Shown here: piece by piece, positions 45,558-54,797 of the stretch | Numbering within the stretch: the stretch's first letter is position 1 | How the letters are laid out: each line of letters begins with the position of its first letter | Source: Candidatus Pelagibacter sp. IMCC9063 | GTDB lineage: Bacteria > Pseudomonadota > Alphaproteobacteria > Pelagibacterales > Pelagibacteraceae | Assembly: GCF_000195085.1 (NCBI RefSeq) | Contig: NC_015380.1 | Coordinates: forward strand, 1,164,001-1,228,000 | DNA: 64,000 nucleotides | Direction: 5' to 3' | Made by a program: the position numbers and the translations under genes | The notes under the pieces: model-generated | What the model saw: only the letters and a program-made list of their open reading frames with translations | Told to the model about the DNA's origin: nothing | The model's database searches: none

Positions 45558-46511
45558 CTATTTTGCAGCTGCAATCCAGCTATCAAATGTTTTTTGATTT
45601 ATTTTAACCCATGCTTTGGCATGATCTTTTACTTGTCTCTCACTTTTTTCACCTTTATTCATCTGCATATTTTGTGCTGCGATATCAGTTAAAGGAATAG
45701 ACGCTACTTTTAATAGCTTTTCCACTTTTGGATTTTTTTTCAAAAATGCCACGTTTGCAGCTGGACGAATATCATCCGCACCAAAACCTAAATTAATAGA
45801 AGGTTTTGTTGCATTAGCCACTTCTGTAACTTTTGTTTTTGAGTAAGGAACTTCAATCCAAACTACATCCGTACCAAGTTTAAATGCACCAACAGTCCAG
45901 TTAGGAGTCCAAGTATAAAATAGAACTGATTTTCCATTTTTATATCTCGCTAAAGCATCAGCCATCGAAGCAGAGTATTCTGCTTGAATAGGATTGATGA
46001 ATTCTCCCAATTTAAGTTCTGCAAAATGCTTCGTAATTTGCTTTTCACATCCCCATCCTGGAGGACACGCAACCATATCTGCTTTGCCATCATTGTTGGC
46101 ATCAAATTGTTTTGCATGTTTCTTAATATCTAGAACGCTTTTGATGTTAAGACGGTCAGCCGTTTTTTTGTCTACCAAATATCCTTGAAGACCACCCTTT
46201 TTCATAACATAGCCAACTTTTTTAACTTTTCCCTTAGTTTCAGCTAGATACGTATCGTGGGTTCCAAACCATCCATTGACCCACAAGTCTAAATCCCCTT
46301 GGGCAGCTGCCACATAAAAGATAGAGGGCTTGATAGCCTTTGGTTCTGTAACTTTATAACCTAGCTCTTCTAAGGCCATTTTATAAACTTCAGCCTGGAA
46401 ATATCCTGTATCCCAGTTAGCCTTAGCCATCTTAACTTCCTTATTGTCTTGGCCAGAACATGCTGCCAAAACAAACAAAGACAGATAAATTATTGATTTT
46501 AGTGTTTTCAC
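45558..46511 (-). CDS. proX: Glycine betaine/proline-betaine-binding lipoprotein
   Basis: 317 residues from a GTG start with GGAAGGA upstream. A lipoprotein signal ends LAAC (Cys18). The OpuAC/ProX domain has the characteristic WVNGWFGTHDTYL, CPPGWGCEKQI and YTWTPNWTVGAF aromatic motifs that form the betaine cage. It captures glycine betaine or related osmolytes (for example DMSP) in the periplasm. It is the first gene of the proXW pair. A -35-like TTGACA is located about 56 bp upstream. Confidence 0.94.
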   Translation of the reverse strand: MKTLKSIIYLSLFVLAACSGQDNKEVKMAKANWDTGYFQAEVYKMALEELGYKVTEPKAIKPSIFYVAAAQGDLDLWVNGWFGTHDTYLAETKGKVKKVGYVMKKGGLQGYLVDKKTADRLNIKSVLDIKKHAKQFDANNDGKADMVACPPGWGCEKQITKHFAELKLGEFINPIQAEYSASMADALARYKNGKSVLFYTWTPNWTVGAFKLGTDVVWIEVPYSKTKVTEVANATKPSINLGFGADDIRPAANVAFLKKNPKVEKLLKVASIPLTDIAAQNMQMNKGEKSERQVKDHAKAWVKINQKTFDSWIAAAK

Positions 46512-46551
46512 TGTATTCCTTCCATTGAATATTGATTGATTTTGTTAGGTT

Positions 46552-46572
46552 TTAACATGCATGTCATGTCAA
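46552..46572 (-). promoter_or_regulatory. candidate proX promoter element with a palindrome
   Basis: On the minus strand TTGACA occupies 46572-46567, matching the sigma-70 -35 consensus. A 10-bp perfect palindrome, ACATGCATGT, lies at 46555-46564. The best downstream -10 candidates (TAACAA at 19-bp spacing) are weak. The palindrome could be an operator. The evidence is position and motif only. Confidence 0.3.
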
Positions 46573-46755
46573 TGTAACCGTGATTCAACTAAAAGGTGTA
46601 ATATAATTATTTTTTTACTTAGTTTTTAAATTATTTATTGCTCACAAGTTATAATATTGTTCAATTAAACGCTTAAATAGATTTTTTAAACTTATTTTAT
46701 TTTAATTTTTTTGAGTTTATCTAGAGATAATATGAGAAAAACAACGATTCAGTAG
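46573..46755. other. AT-rich non-coding stretch
   Basis: This 183-bp part of the long gap between proX and znuB shows no credible reading frame on either strand. It is composed mostly of A/T runs. No tRNA, riboswitch or terminator with a clear GC-rich stem could be recognised. Confidence 0.6.
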
Positions 46756-46983
46756 TTATTTAAAAATAATCTTATCTACTATTTTTTTGGCCAATGGTGC
46801 CACTATAGAACCTGCTACGATCGCTACCGGAAAACTAAATTTCCAAGCAGAGAGAAATCTACCAATATAACCATTGTTAATTCCCGTATTGATCGCAGTA
46901 ATTACTAAGGTCATAACCATACTTAATCCAAAAGCTAAGACTAAGGTATACCAAATTTGATAGTATTTTTTAGGAAGCCTTAT
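46756..46983 (-). CDS. DUF2798-like small membrane protein, no standard start codon
   Basis: A 75-codon minus-strand frame runs from the codon at 46983 to TAA at 46756-46758. The product has two membrane helices (LVLAFGLSMVMTLVITAI and FSFPVAIVAGSIVAPLA) with NGYIGRFLSAWK between, the pattern of DUF2798. At the place where family members begin (M-x-LPKKY) the codon is ATA; the nearest in-frame ATG lies far inside the first helix, and an in-frame stop precedes the ATA by about 24 bases. It may start at ATA or ATT, or be a gene that lost its start. No Shine-Dalgarno sequence is evident. Confidence 0.55.
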   Translation of the reverse strand: MRLPKKYYQIWYTLVLAFGLSMVMTLVITAINTGINNGYIGRFLSAWKFSFPVAIVAGSIVAPLAKKIVDKIIFK

Positions 46984-47072
46984 TTTATAAATGTAAATCT
47001 GGGTTTAATAATTGTTTCGCTGCATGTTTTTAATCTTTCTAATAACAATATTTAAAACTACTTTAAAAGTCA

Positions 47073-47858
47073 TCATTTTTTTAATCTAAATAAGGAAAGT
47101 ATAAAAAATAACAACGATGTAGTGATTATTGAAGGACCGGAGGGAGTATTTATCTCAAGTGATGCATAGAGACCTATTAAGACTGACAACAATCCAAATA
47201 TTATTGATATTATAACCATTTGCTTAGGACTGTTTGAAAGATTTCTTGCAGCTGCAGCAGGAATAATCATCATGCCAGTTATCAATAACAAACCTACCAT
47301 TTTAATTGAAATTGCAATTATGGCTGCCATTAATATTGTAAATAAAATATTATATTTTTCAGGGCTTAATCCTTCAGCTTCTGCTATTTCATAATTAACA
47401 GTAGATGCAAATAAAGGTTTCCAAATTAATGATAAAATTAGAATTATTACTGCACCACCTATCCATATAATAAGTAAATCACTCAATGTTACTGAAAGTA
47501 TATCACCAAACAATAACCCCATAATATCAAATCTTATAAAAGATAGAAAACCTAGAACAACCAATCCAATCGCTAAAGACGAATGAGCCAAAAGTCCCAA
47601 CAAAGCATCTCCGGCTAAATTGGTATTTTTTTGCAACCTTATTAGGATTATTGCAACTATAGATGAAACAATAAACACAGATAAGGAAATATTTATGTCG
47701 AAAGAAATTGAAAAAGTAACACCCAATAAAGCTGCATGGGAAAGGGTATCTCCAAAAAAAGACAATCGCCTCCAAATAACAAAGCAACCCAAGGGCCCTG
47801 TAACAAGCGCTATCCCAACACCTGCAATTAAAGCCCTTATAAAAAAATCATCAATCAT
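47073..47858 (-). CDS. znuB: Zinc ABC transporter permease
   Basis: 261 residues with about eight membrane helices, ABC-3 family. Typical blocks are LVTGPLGCFVIWRRLSFFGD near the N terminus, HAALLGV, and the C-terminal LLITGMMIIPAAAARNLS. It is the last gene of zur-znuA-znuC-znuB, 6 bp downstream of znuC. It moves zinc (or manganese) delivered by ZnuA across the inner membrane. Confidence 0.93.
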   Translation of the reverse strand: MIDDFFIRALIAGVGIALVTGPLGCFVIWRRLSFFGDTLSHAALLGVTFSISFDINISLSVFIVSSIVAIILIRLQKNTNLAGDALLGLLAHSSLAIGLVVLGFLSFIRFDIMGLLFGDILSVTLSDLLIIWIGGAVIILILSLIWKPLFASTVNYEIAEAEGLSPEKYNILFTILMAAIIAISIKMVGLLLITGMMIIPAAAARNLSNSPKQMVIISIIFGLLSVLIGLYASLEINTPSGPSIITTSLLFFILSLFRLKK

Positions 47859-47864
47859 TAAGGG

Positions 47865-48623
47865 TTATAGTTTTTTTTTTAACAATACCCCATCCGAAGA
47901 ATGGGCATGGTCATGTCGGTGTTCGTAAACAGATAATATTTTTGAAGCCTGTTCACCAAATAATTCTTGATAATTTTTATTTTGGGCAACGTCATTGGGT
48001 GTTCCAGAACAGCAAATATGGCCATTAAGACAAACTACGTAATCCGTAGCAGACATAACCACATGTAAGTCATGAGAAATTAAAAGTATTCCACATTGCA
48101 ACCTATCAGATATCTTTTTGATAACTTCATACAAAGCAACTTCACCTGCAAAGTCTACTCCCTGAACTGGCTCATCTAAAATTAATAAGTCAGGTTTTTT
48201 ACCAATTGCTCGAGCTAACAATACTCGTTGAAATTCTCCACCAGAAAGACTTCTTAAATTTCTATTCTTAAGATGTGTTACTTCGGTTAATTTTAAAGCT
48301 TGATCAATATCTTCATCAGTCAATTCTTGTGTAAGGATCATAAAATCTTTTACCCGAATGGGCAAAGTCCAATCGATATTAATCTTTTGGGGTACATAGC
48401 CAATATTCTTTGCAAATGACGTGACCTCACCTTCTATGTTTTTGTGAATTCCTAATACGATTTTAGCTGTTGTAGTTTTTCCTGATCCATTTGGACCTAT
48501 CAAAGTTAATATCTTGCCTCTGTGAATTTCAAAACTAACATCCCTTACTAGCCACTTGTTATCTTTACAAATTCCAGCTTTAACTAATTTTATAAGAATT
48601 TTTTTATTATTAAAATCCGTCAT
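47865..48623 (-). CDS. znuC: Zinc ABC transporter ATPase
   Basis: 252 residues. Walker A GPNGSGKTT, signature LSGGEFQR and Walker B LLILDEPVQGVD are present; NIGYVPQKINIDWTLPI is typical of metal-type ATPases. The C terminus is His-rich (YEHRHDHAHSSDG), a feature seen in ZnuC proteins and perhaps a zinc-sensing tail. It follows znuA by 47 bp. Confidence 0.94.
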   Translation of the reverse strand: MTDFNNKKILIKLVKAGICKDNKWLVRDVSFEIHRGKILTLIGPNGSGKTTTAKIVLGIHKNIEGEVTSFAKNIGYVPQKINIDWTLPIRVKDFMILTQELTDEDIDQALKLTEVTHLKNRNLRSLSGGEFQRVLLARAIGKKPDLLILDEPVQGVDFAGEVALYEVIKKISDRLQCGILLISHDLHVVMSATDYVVCLNGHICCSGTPNDVAQNKNYQELFGEQASKILSVYEHRHDHAHSSDGVLLKKKL

Positions 48624-48670
48624 ATAAGAATCTTTTTTATTTATTAGTTAACAATCTTTTTATTTACTAG

Positions 48671-49831
48671 TTAACAATTTTTAAAAGAAAGAGCGATATT
48701 TTTAATAAGCTGAAAATACAAATCTTTAGAGGCATTAAGTTTAGCTCCCAATGGATCTAAAACTGCAATTTTCACACCTGTATCTTTCGCAATAGCTTTA
48801 GCAATGCTAGGATTAAACTGAGGTTCTGAAAATAAACATTTTACTTTTTCATGCTTAATTTCTTTTCTTATTTCAGTTAGCTGTTTAGCTCCTGGCAAAA
48901 CCTCAGGATTTACAGTTAAAGCGCCCACAGCATCAATATTAAATCTTTTTTCAAAATATTGGTAAGCATCATGAAATACTACAAAAGCCGCATCTTTGTT
49001 TATTTCTTTTTTAATTTCTTTCATTATTTTATTAATTTTAAAAGATACTTTTTTTGCATTACTTTCATAAATTAATTTATTTTTTGGATCAATTTTTGAT
49101 AACTCTTTCGCAATTTCCATAGACATAGTCTTTGCATTTTCAGGGTCTAACCAAATATGAATGTCAAATTCTCCATGAGCATGTTCTTTATGACCTTTGT
49201 GATCGTCATGTTCTTTATGACCTTTGTGATCGTCATGTTCTTTATGACCTTTGTGATCGTCATGTTCTTTATGACCTTTGTGATCGTCATGTTCTTTATG
49301 ACCTTTGTGATCGTCATGTTCTTTATGACCTTTGTGATCGTCATGTTCTTTATGACCTTTGTGATCGTCATGTTCTTTATGACCTTTGTGATCGTCATGT
49401 TCTTTATGACCTTTGTGATCGTCATGTTCTTTATGACCTTTGTGATCGTCATGTTTTTCAACGAAAATATTTTTTTCTCTAAATTTCAATTTTTTGATAC
49501 TATTTATTTCCATTAAAGATATTTTTTTCGATTTTTTAGCAATTGAACTTAGTGGTTTTACTAAAAAATTTTCCAAATCTTTATCTATCCAAAAAATTAT
49601 ATCTGCATTTTGTAATAATTTTGCATGTGAGGGTTTAAGCTGAAAAGTGTGTGGGGAAGCATTACCATCAACTATTAAGCTGGGCTCTCCCACTCCATCC
49701 ATTACTGAAGCTACAAGTGAATGAATTGGTTTAATTGAAGCTACTACGTTTATCTTTGCTTGTATTGATGAAGAAAACGTAAGTATTGAAAAGACTATCG
49801 CTGCAAATTTTAATTTATTATTATTTTTCAT
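48671..49831 (-). CDS. znuA: Zinc-binding protein ZnuA with long His/Asp repeat
   Basis: 386 residues. A signal peptide (about 1-24) is followed by the cluster A-I solute-binding domain. Zinc ligands are His in KPIHSLVASVM, His in WLDPEN's preceding IHIW motif, and a C-terminal acid/His site (VFHDAYQYFEKRF). The His-rich loop that normally lies between the first two ligands is here about 90 residues long and made of ten identical nine-residue units HDDHKGHKE. It captures Zn(II) in the periplasm. It is 18 bp downstream of zur. Confidence 0.95.
   Translation of the reverse strand: MKNNNKLKFAAIVFSILTFSSSIQAKINVVASIKPIHSLVASVMDGVGEPSLIVDGNASPHTFQLKPSHAKLLQNADIIFWIDKDLENFLVKPLSSIAKKSKKISLMEINSIKKLKFREKNIFVEKHDDHKGHKEHDDHKGHKEHDDHKGHKEHDDHKGHKEHDDHKGHKEHDDHKGHKEHDDHKGHKEHDDHKGHKEHDDHKGHKEHDDHKGHKEHAHGEFDIHIWLDPENAKTMSMEIAKELSKIDPKNKLIYESNAKKVSFKINKIMKEIKKEINKDAAFVVFHDAYQYFEKRFNIDAVGALTVNPEVLPGAKQLTEIRKEIKHEKVKCLFSEPQFNPSIAKAIAKDTGVKIAVLDPLGAKLNASKDLYFQLIKNIALSFKNC
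49181..49450. repeat. ten perfect 27-bp tandem repeats inside znuA
   Basis: The unit (27 bp, beginning atgttctttatgacctttg on the plus strand) occurs ten times without a single substitution. Copies run head to tail with no spacer, so it is a coding minisatellite, not a CRISPR array. Being a multiple of three it keeps znuA in frame. It corresponds to residues 128-217 of ZnuA and also leaves meaningless long open frames on both strands. Perfect identity suggests recent expansion or ongoing slippage. Confidence 0.95.
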
Positions 49832-49849
49832 TTTTCCTTTTTCCTTTTT

Positions 49850-50215
49850 TTAGTTACAGTTTGAACAGATTGTTGAGACTTCGACTTGAAATTTTTTAAA
49901 ATCAAATTTTTTAATATTATATTTTTTAAGAAAATTATTGAATAAACTAGATTCTAGCTCTTCAGTATCACCACATTTTTTACAAATAGCTATAGATGGA
50001 TTATGTTCTATTGCGTGAGAATGATTGCATAATAAAAAAGTTTTATTTTGATTAGATTTGTGTATCTCACCTTTATCCATCAATTCATTCAAAGCCCTAT
50101 ACACAGTCATTGGCTGAACTATTTTCTTTTTTTTAAACAATTCCAAGATTGCATAAGCTGTTAGAGGTTGATTTGATTTTTTTATAATATTAAAGACTAT
50201 TTCAGTATTATTCAT
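49850..50215 (-). CDS. zur: Fur-family zinc uptake regulator Zur
   Basis: 121 residues. A winged-helix half (1-70, LTAYAILELFKKKKIVQPMTVYRALNELMDKGEIHK) is followed by a dimerisation half with two CxxC pairs: CKKCGD near 88-93 and CSNC at the end, giving the structural zinc site. Operon position with znuACB identifies it as Zur rather than Fur. It would repress the operon when zinc is bound, through the palindrome located 3 bp before its start codon. Confidence 0.9.
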   Translation of the reverse strand: MNNTEIVFNIIKKSNQPLTAYAILELFKKKKIVQPMTVYRALNELMDKGEIHKSNQNKTFLLCNHSHAIEHNPSIAICKKCGDTEELESSLFNNFLKKYNIKKFDFKKFQVEVSTICSNCN

Positions 50216-50217
50216 TA

Positions 50218-50235
50218 GTTATGTTATAACATAAC
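50218..50235. promoter_or_regulatory. Zur box (18-bp perfect palindrome) at the zur start
   Basis: The sequence GTTATGTTATAACATAAC is a perfect inverted repeat and strongly resembles the known Zur operator core (ATGTTATANNATAACAT). It ends 2 bp before the zur start codon at 50215. A -35-like TTTACT lies 16 bp upstream of the TATAAC inside the palindrome, so the operator would cover the -10 and the zur transcript could be nearly leaderless. This implies autoregulation of zur-znuACB. Confidence 0.8.
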
Positions 50236-50288
50236 ATATTTAAAAGTAAAGAGTTTATTTTAAATTAATTCAAATTATAAATTTTTTT

Positions 50289-51353
50289 TTATTTTTTACT
50301 TAAAGACCATAAGAAACCCTGGTCTGTTAACATTAAGACTTTTCCACTTAAGTCTATTTTTATATCTCTAATTCTTCCAATTTTTTTCTTTAAAATTATA
50401 GTTTGGTTAAGAAGCTCATTTTTATTAAATTCTAGTTTGCGCAGAGATTGTTCCTTTAAGGATGCAACTAAAGCATGACCATTCCATTCTGGAAATTCTT
50501 TACCTTTGTAAATTAAACAAGCAGATGTAGCAATTGAAGGAACGTAGTATGTGATTGGTTTATCAAAGCCTGGTAACCATTTGGGTCCTCCTGCAAGTCC
50601 AGAGTATTTAGTGCCTCCCCAATATAAAGTGTCCCAACCATAATTACCTGCAAAATTCACTTTGCCAAACCAATCCCCTCCTCTAGCTCCATGATTGGTC
50701 ATGTAAACCTCATTATCTATAGGAGATAAAGCCATTCCTTGAACATTTCTAATTCCAATTTGATAAATCTCAGGTAACCAATTTGGCTTTCCTTTAAATT
50801 TGGGATTATCTTTTGGAATGGTTCCATCTAAATAAACACGAATAATACTACCAGGATGCTTACTGGAATCTTGAGCAATACTATCTCCTCCACGCTCTCC
50901 TGCGGATATATAAAGATGCTCACCTTTAATCACTAATCTAGAACCAAAATGATAGCCGCTATTAATGGGAGGATTAGCTTGAAAAATATTTATAAAGTTT
51001 AATTTTTCTTTATTAAATTTTGCTTTAGCAGCTGAAGTGCTTGATGCTCCAGATCCTCTATCCTCTGAATAAGAAACATAAACATACCCCTGATAATACA
51101 AAACATCGAGGAGACCTCCTTGACCATCTTCTAAAATATTTAAATTATGTTTAATGTTTTTTCTAGTATTGTTGGCTTTGTCAAACAAAACTAAATTTCC
51201 AGACTTTTCTGTAATAAGATAAGTCTGCTCTTCAACTATAGTTAGGGACCATGGTGAATTTAGTTGGTCTAATAATTTAGTAAGTTTAACTTCTGAAAAT
51301 GATGAACTTGAAAAGAAAAGAAAAAAAACAAAGGATAATAAGCACTTTTTCAT
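50289..51353 (-). CDS. secreted PQQ-dependent sugar dehydrogenase-like beta-propeller
   Basis: 354 residues with a signal peptide (about 1-20). Soluble aldose dehydrogenase/YliI-type motifs are LDQLNSPWSLTIV, EDGQGGLLDVLYYQGYVYVSY, SSKHPGSIIRVYLDGTIPKDNP, IGIRNVQGMAL and GGDWFGKVNFAGNYGW. The six-bladed propeller binds PQQ and calcium and oxidises sugars in the periplasm. It is 61 bp downstream of katG on the same strand, with an inverted repeat between. Confidence 0.88.
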   Translation of the reverse strand: MKKCLLSFVFFLFFSSSSFSEVKLTKLLDQLNSPWSLTIVEEQTYLITEKSGNLVLFDKANNTRKNIKHNLNILEDGQGGLLDVLYYQGYVYVSYSEDRGSGASSTSAAKAKFNKEKLNFINIFQANPPINSGYHFGSRLVIKGEHLYISAGERGGDSIAQDSSKHPGSIIRVYLDGTIPKDNPKFKGKPNWLPEIYQIGIRNVQGMALSPIDNEVYMTNHGARGGDWFGKVNFAGNYGWDTLYWGGTKYSGLAGGPKWLPGFDKPITYYVPSIATSACLIYKGKEFPEWNGHALVASLKEQSLRKLEFNKNELLNQTIILKKKIGRIRDIKIDLSGKVLMLTDQGFLWSLSKK

Positions 51354-51369
51354 AAGTGTCTTAAGCTAG

Positions 51370-51401
51370 AAGTGCCAAATTCAATAACGAACATGGCACT
51401 T
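51370..51401. terminator. 8-bp inverted repeat between katG and the sugar dehydrogenase gene
   Basis: AAGTGCCA at 51370-51377 pairs with TGGCACTT at 51394-51401 across a 16-base loop. It stands 13 bp after the katG stop on the minus strand. There is no U-tract after it on that strand, so it is not a textbook intrinsic terminator and could instead protect the katG mRNA end or bind a regulator. Confidence 0.45.
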
Positions 51402-51414
51402 ACTATAAAAATAA

Positions 51415-53595
<2,181 letters not shown>

Positions 53596-53665
53596 TTAAA
53601 AAAATTTATTAAATTTTAAAACTTCTATACAAATATTACAATTTGTTTTTTTTTAATAGCGATAA

Positions 53666-54739
53666 TTAGAAGCAGACCAGATGATCAATAAAAATTGGTT
53701 TTTTGATACCAAACTTTTCATTTTCTTGATGTAGATGTTCGTGATGGGAATGTACGAAAACTGGTAATAAATTATTTGAACCTGTTTTTAAGGTATAAAC
53801 AAAATTTGTACCCCTAAATTTTTTATCCACAACCTCAAGTTTTAAATCACTTTCGTCATCATGGATTAGGTCTTCTGGCTGTATTAGAAGCTCAACCTGC
53901 TCGTTAAGAGGATAATCTTTTGAAAACTCTCCCTGAATCTCTCCAAGCTCTTCATTGAAAAGCTTATTTTTTCCTATAACTTTTGCAGAAATTAAAACAC
54001 CCCTATTAAAAAAATCAACTACTTCTTTGGAATTTGGCTTATGATGTATGTTATATGGTTTATCAAACTGGACCATTTTTTTATCAAGTAAGATTCCACA
54101 ATAATCAGCAAGATAAAAAGCTTCATACTTATCGTGTGTAACTATTATAGAAGTCATCCCTGCTTCTTTTAGAATTTCCTTTAAATTGATTTGCACTTTT
54201 TCTGTTAAATTTTGGTCCAAATTTGCAAAAGGTTCATCCAGAAGTAAAAGATCTGGATTGTGAATAATTGATCTTACAACACACACTCTTTGGGCTTGGC
54301 CGGCACTAATCTCATGTGGATATTTTTTCTTTAAATTGCTTATAAAAAATAAATCCAATAATTCTTCCATACTAAATTTCAATGGTCCGTTCTTATTTTT
54401 TGAGCAAAACAAGGATCTTTGAATTCCAAATTTTATATTCTCCTCTACTGTGAAGTGAGGAAAAAGTGCATTTTCTTGAAAACTTAAAGAAACATTTCTT
54501 TCTTCGGGCTCAACAAAAATATTGTTATTATTTAAAATCTTCTCTTTTAAAATGATGGAGCCGCTTGGTATTTTAATCAATCCAGCAATAGCTCTAAGAA
54601 CAGTTGTTTTTCCAATGCCAGAAGGACCCAATAAACAAATACAGTCGCCCTTTTTAGGAATTGAGAGGGAAATATTCTCCAAAACCAGACTGTCGCCAGC
54701 AAAAAAATCTACATTATTAATATCTAAATAATTTTTCAT
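53666..54739 (-). CDS. fbpC: Iron(III) ABC transporter ATPase
   Basis: 357 residues. Walker A GPSGIGKTT, a degenerate signature ISAGQAQR, Walker B LLLLDEPFANLD and H-loop IVTHDK are present, followed by a TOBE-like C-terminal domain that ends with a His-rich stretch (HSHHEHLHQE). It pairs with the FbpB-type permease upstream. A candidate Fur box lies 19 bp before its start, so it may have its own promoter in the 58-bp gap. Confidence 0.9.
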   Translation of the reverse strand: MKNYLDINNVDFFAGDSLVLENISLSIPKKGDCICLLGPSGIGKTTVLRAIAGLIKIPSGSIILKEKILNNNNIFVEPEERNVSLSFQENALFPHFTVEENIKFGIQRSLFCSKNKNGPLKFSMEELLDLFFISNLKKKYPHEISAGQAQRVCVVRSIIHNPDLLLLDEPFANLDQNLTEKVQINLKEILKEAGMTSIIVTHDKYEAFYLADYCGILLDKKMVQFDKPYNIHHKPNSKEVVDFFNRGVLISAKVIGKNKLFNEELGEIQGEFSKDYPLNEQVELLIQPEDLIHDDESDLKLEVVDKKFRGTNFVYTLKTGSNNLLPVFVHSHHEHLHQENEKFGIKKPIFIDHLVCF

Positions 54740-54757
54740 TACAGTGCTTTAAGTATT

Positions 54758-54776
54758 GAGAGTGATTATCAATGTC
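54758..54776 (-). promoter_or_regulatory. Fur-like box upstream of fbpC
   Basis: The 19-bp sequence GAGAGTGATTATCAATGTC matches the classical Fur consensus (GATAATGATAATCATTATC) at 14 of 19 positions. It ends 19 bp before the fbpC start. Strand is given for the gene it would control. Confidence 0.5.
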
Positions 54777-54797
54777 AATCAATAACACAAATTAAAT

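Noticed and set aside
49181-49450. Regular repeats that could suggest a CRISPR array
   Set aside because: Copies are contiguous, identical and coding, with no spacers and no cas genes nearby.
49132-49516. Long open frames on both strands within the znuA repeat array
   Set aside because: They are produced by a 27-bp unit that is a multiple of three and has no stop in several frames; the products are simple repeats, and znuA itself is the obvious gene.
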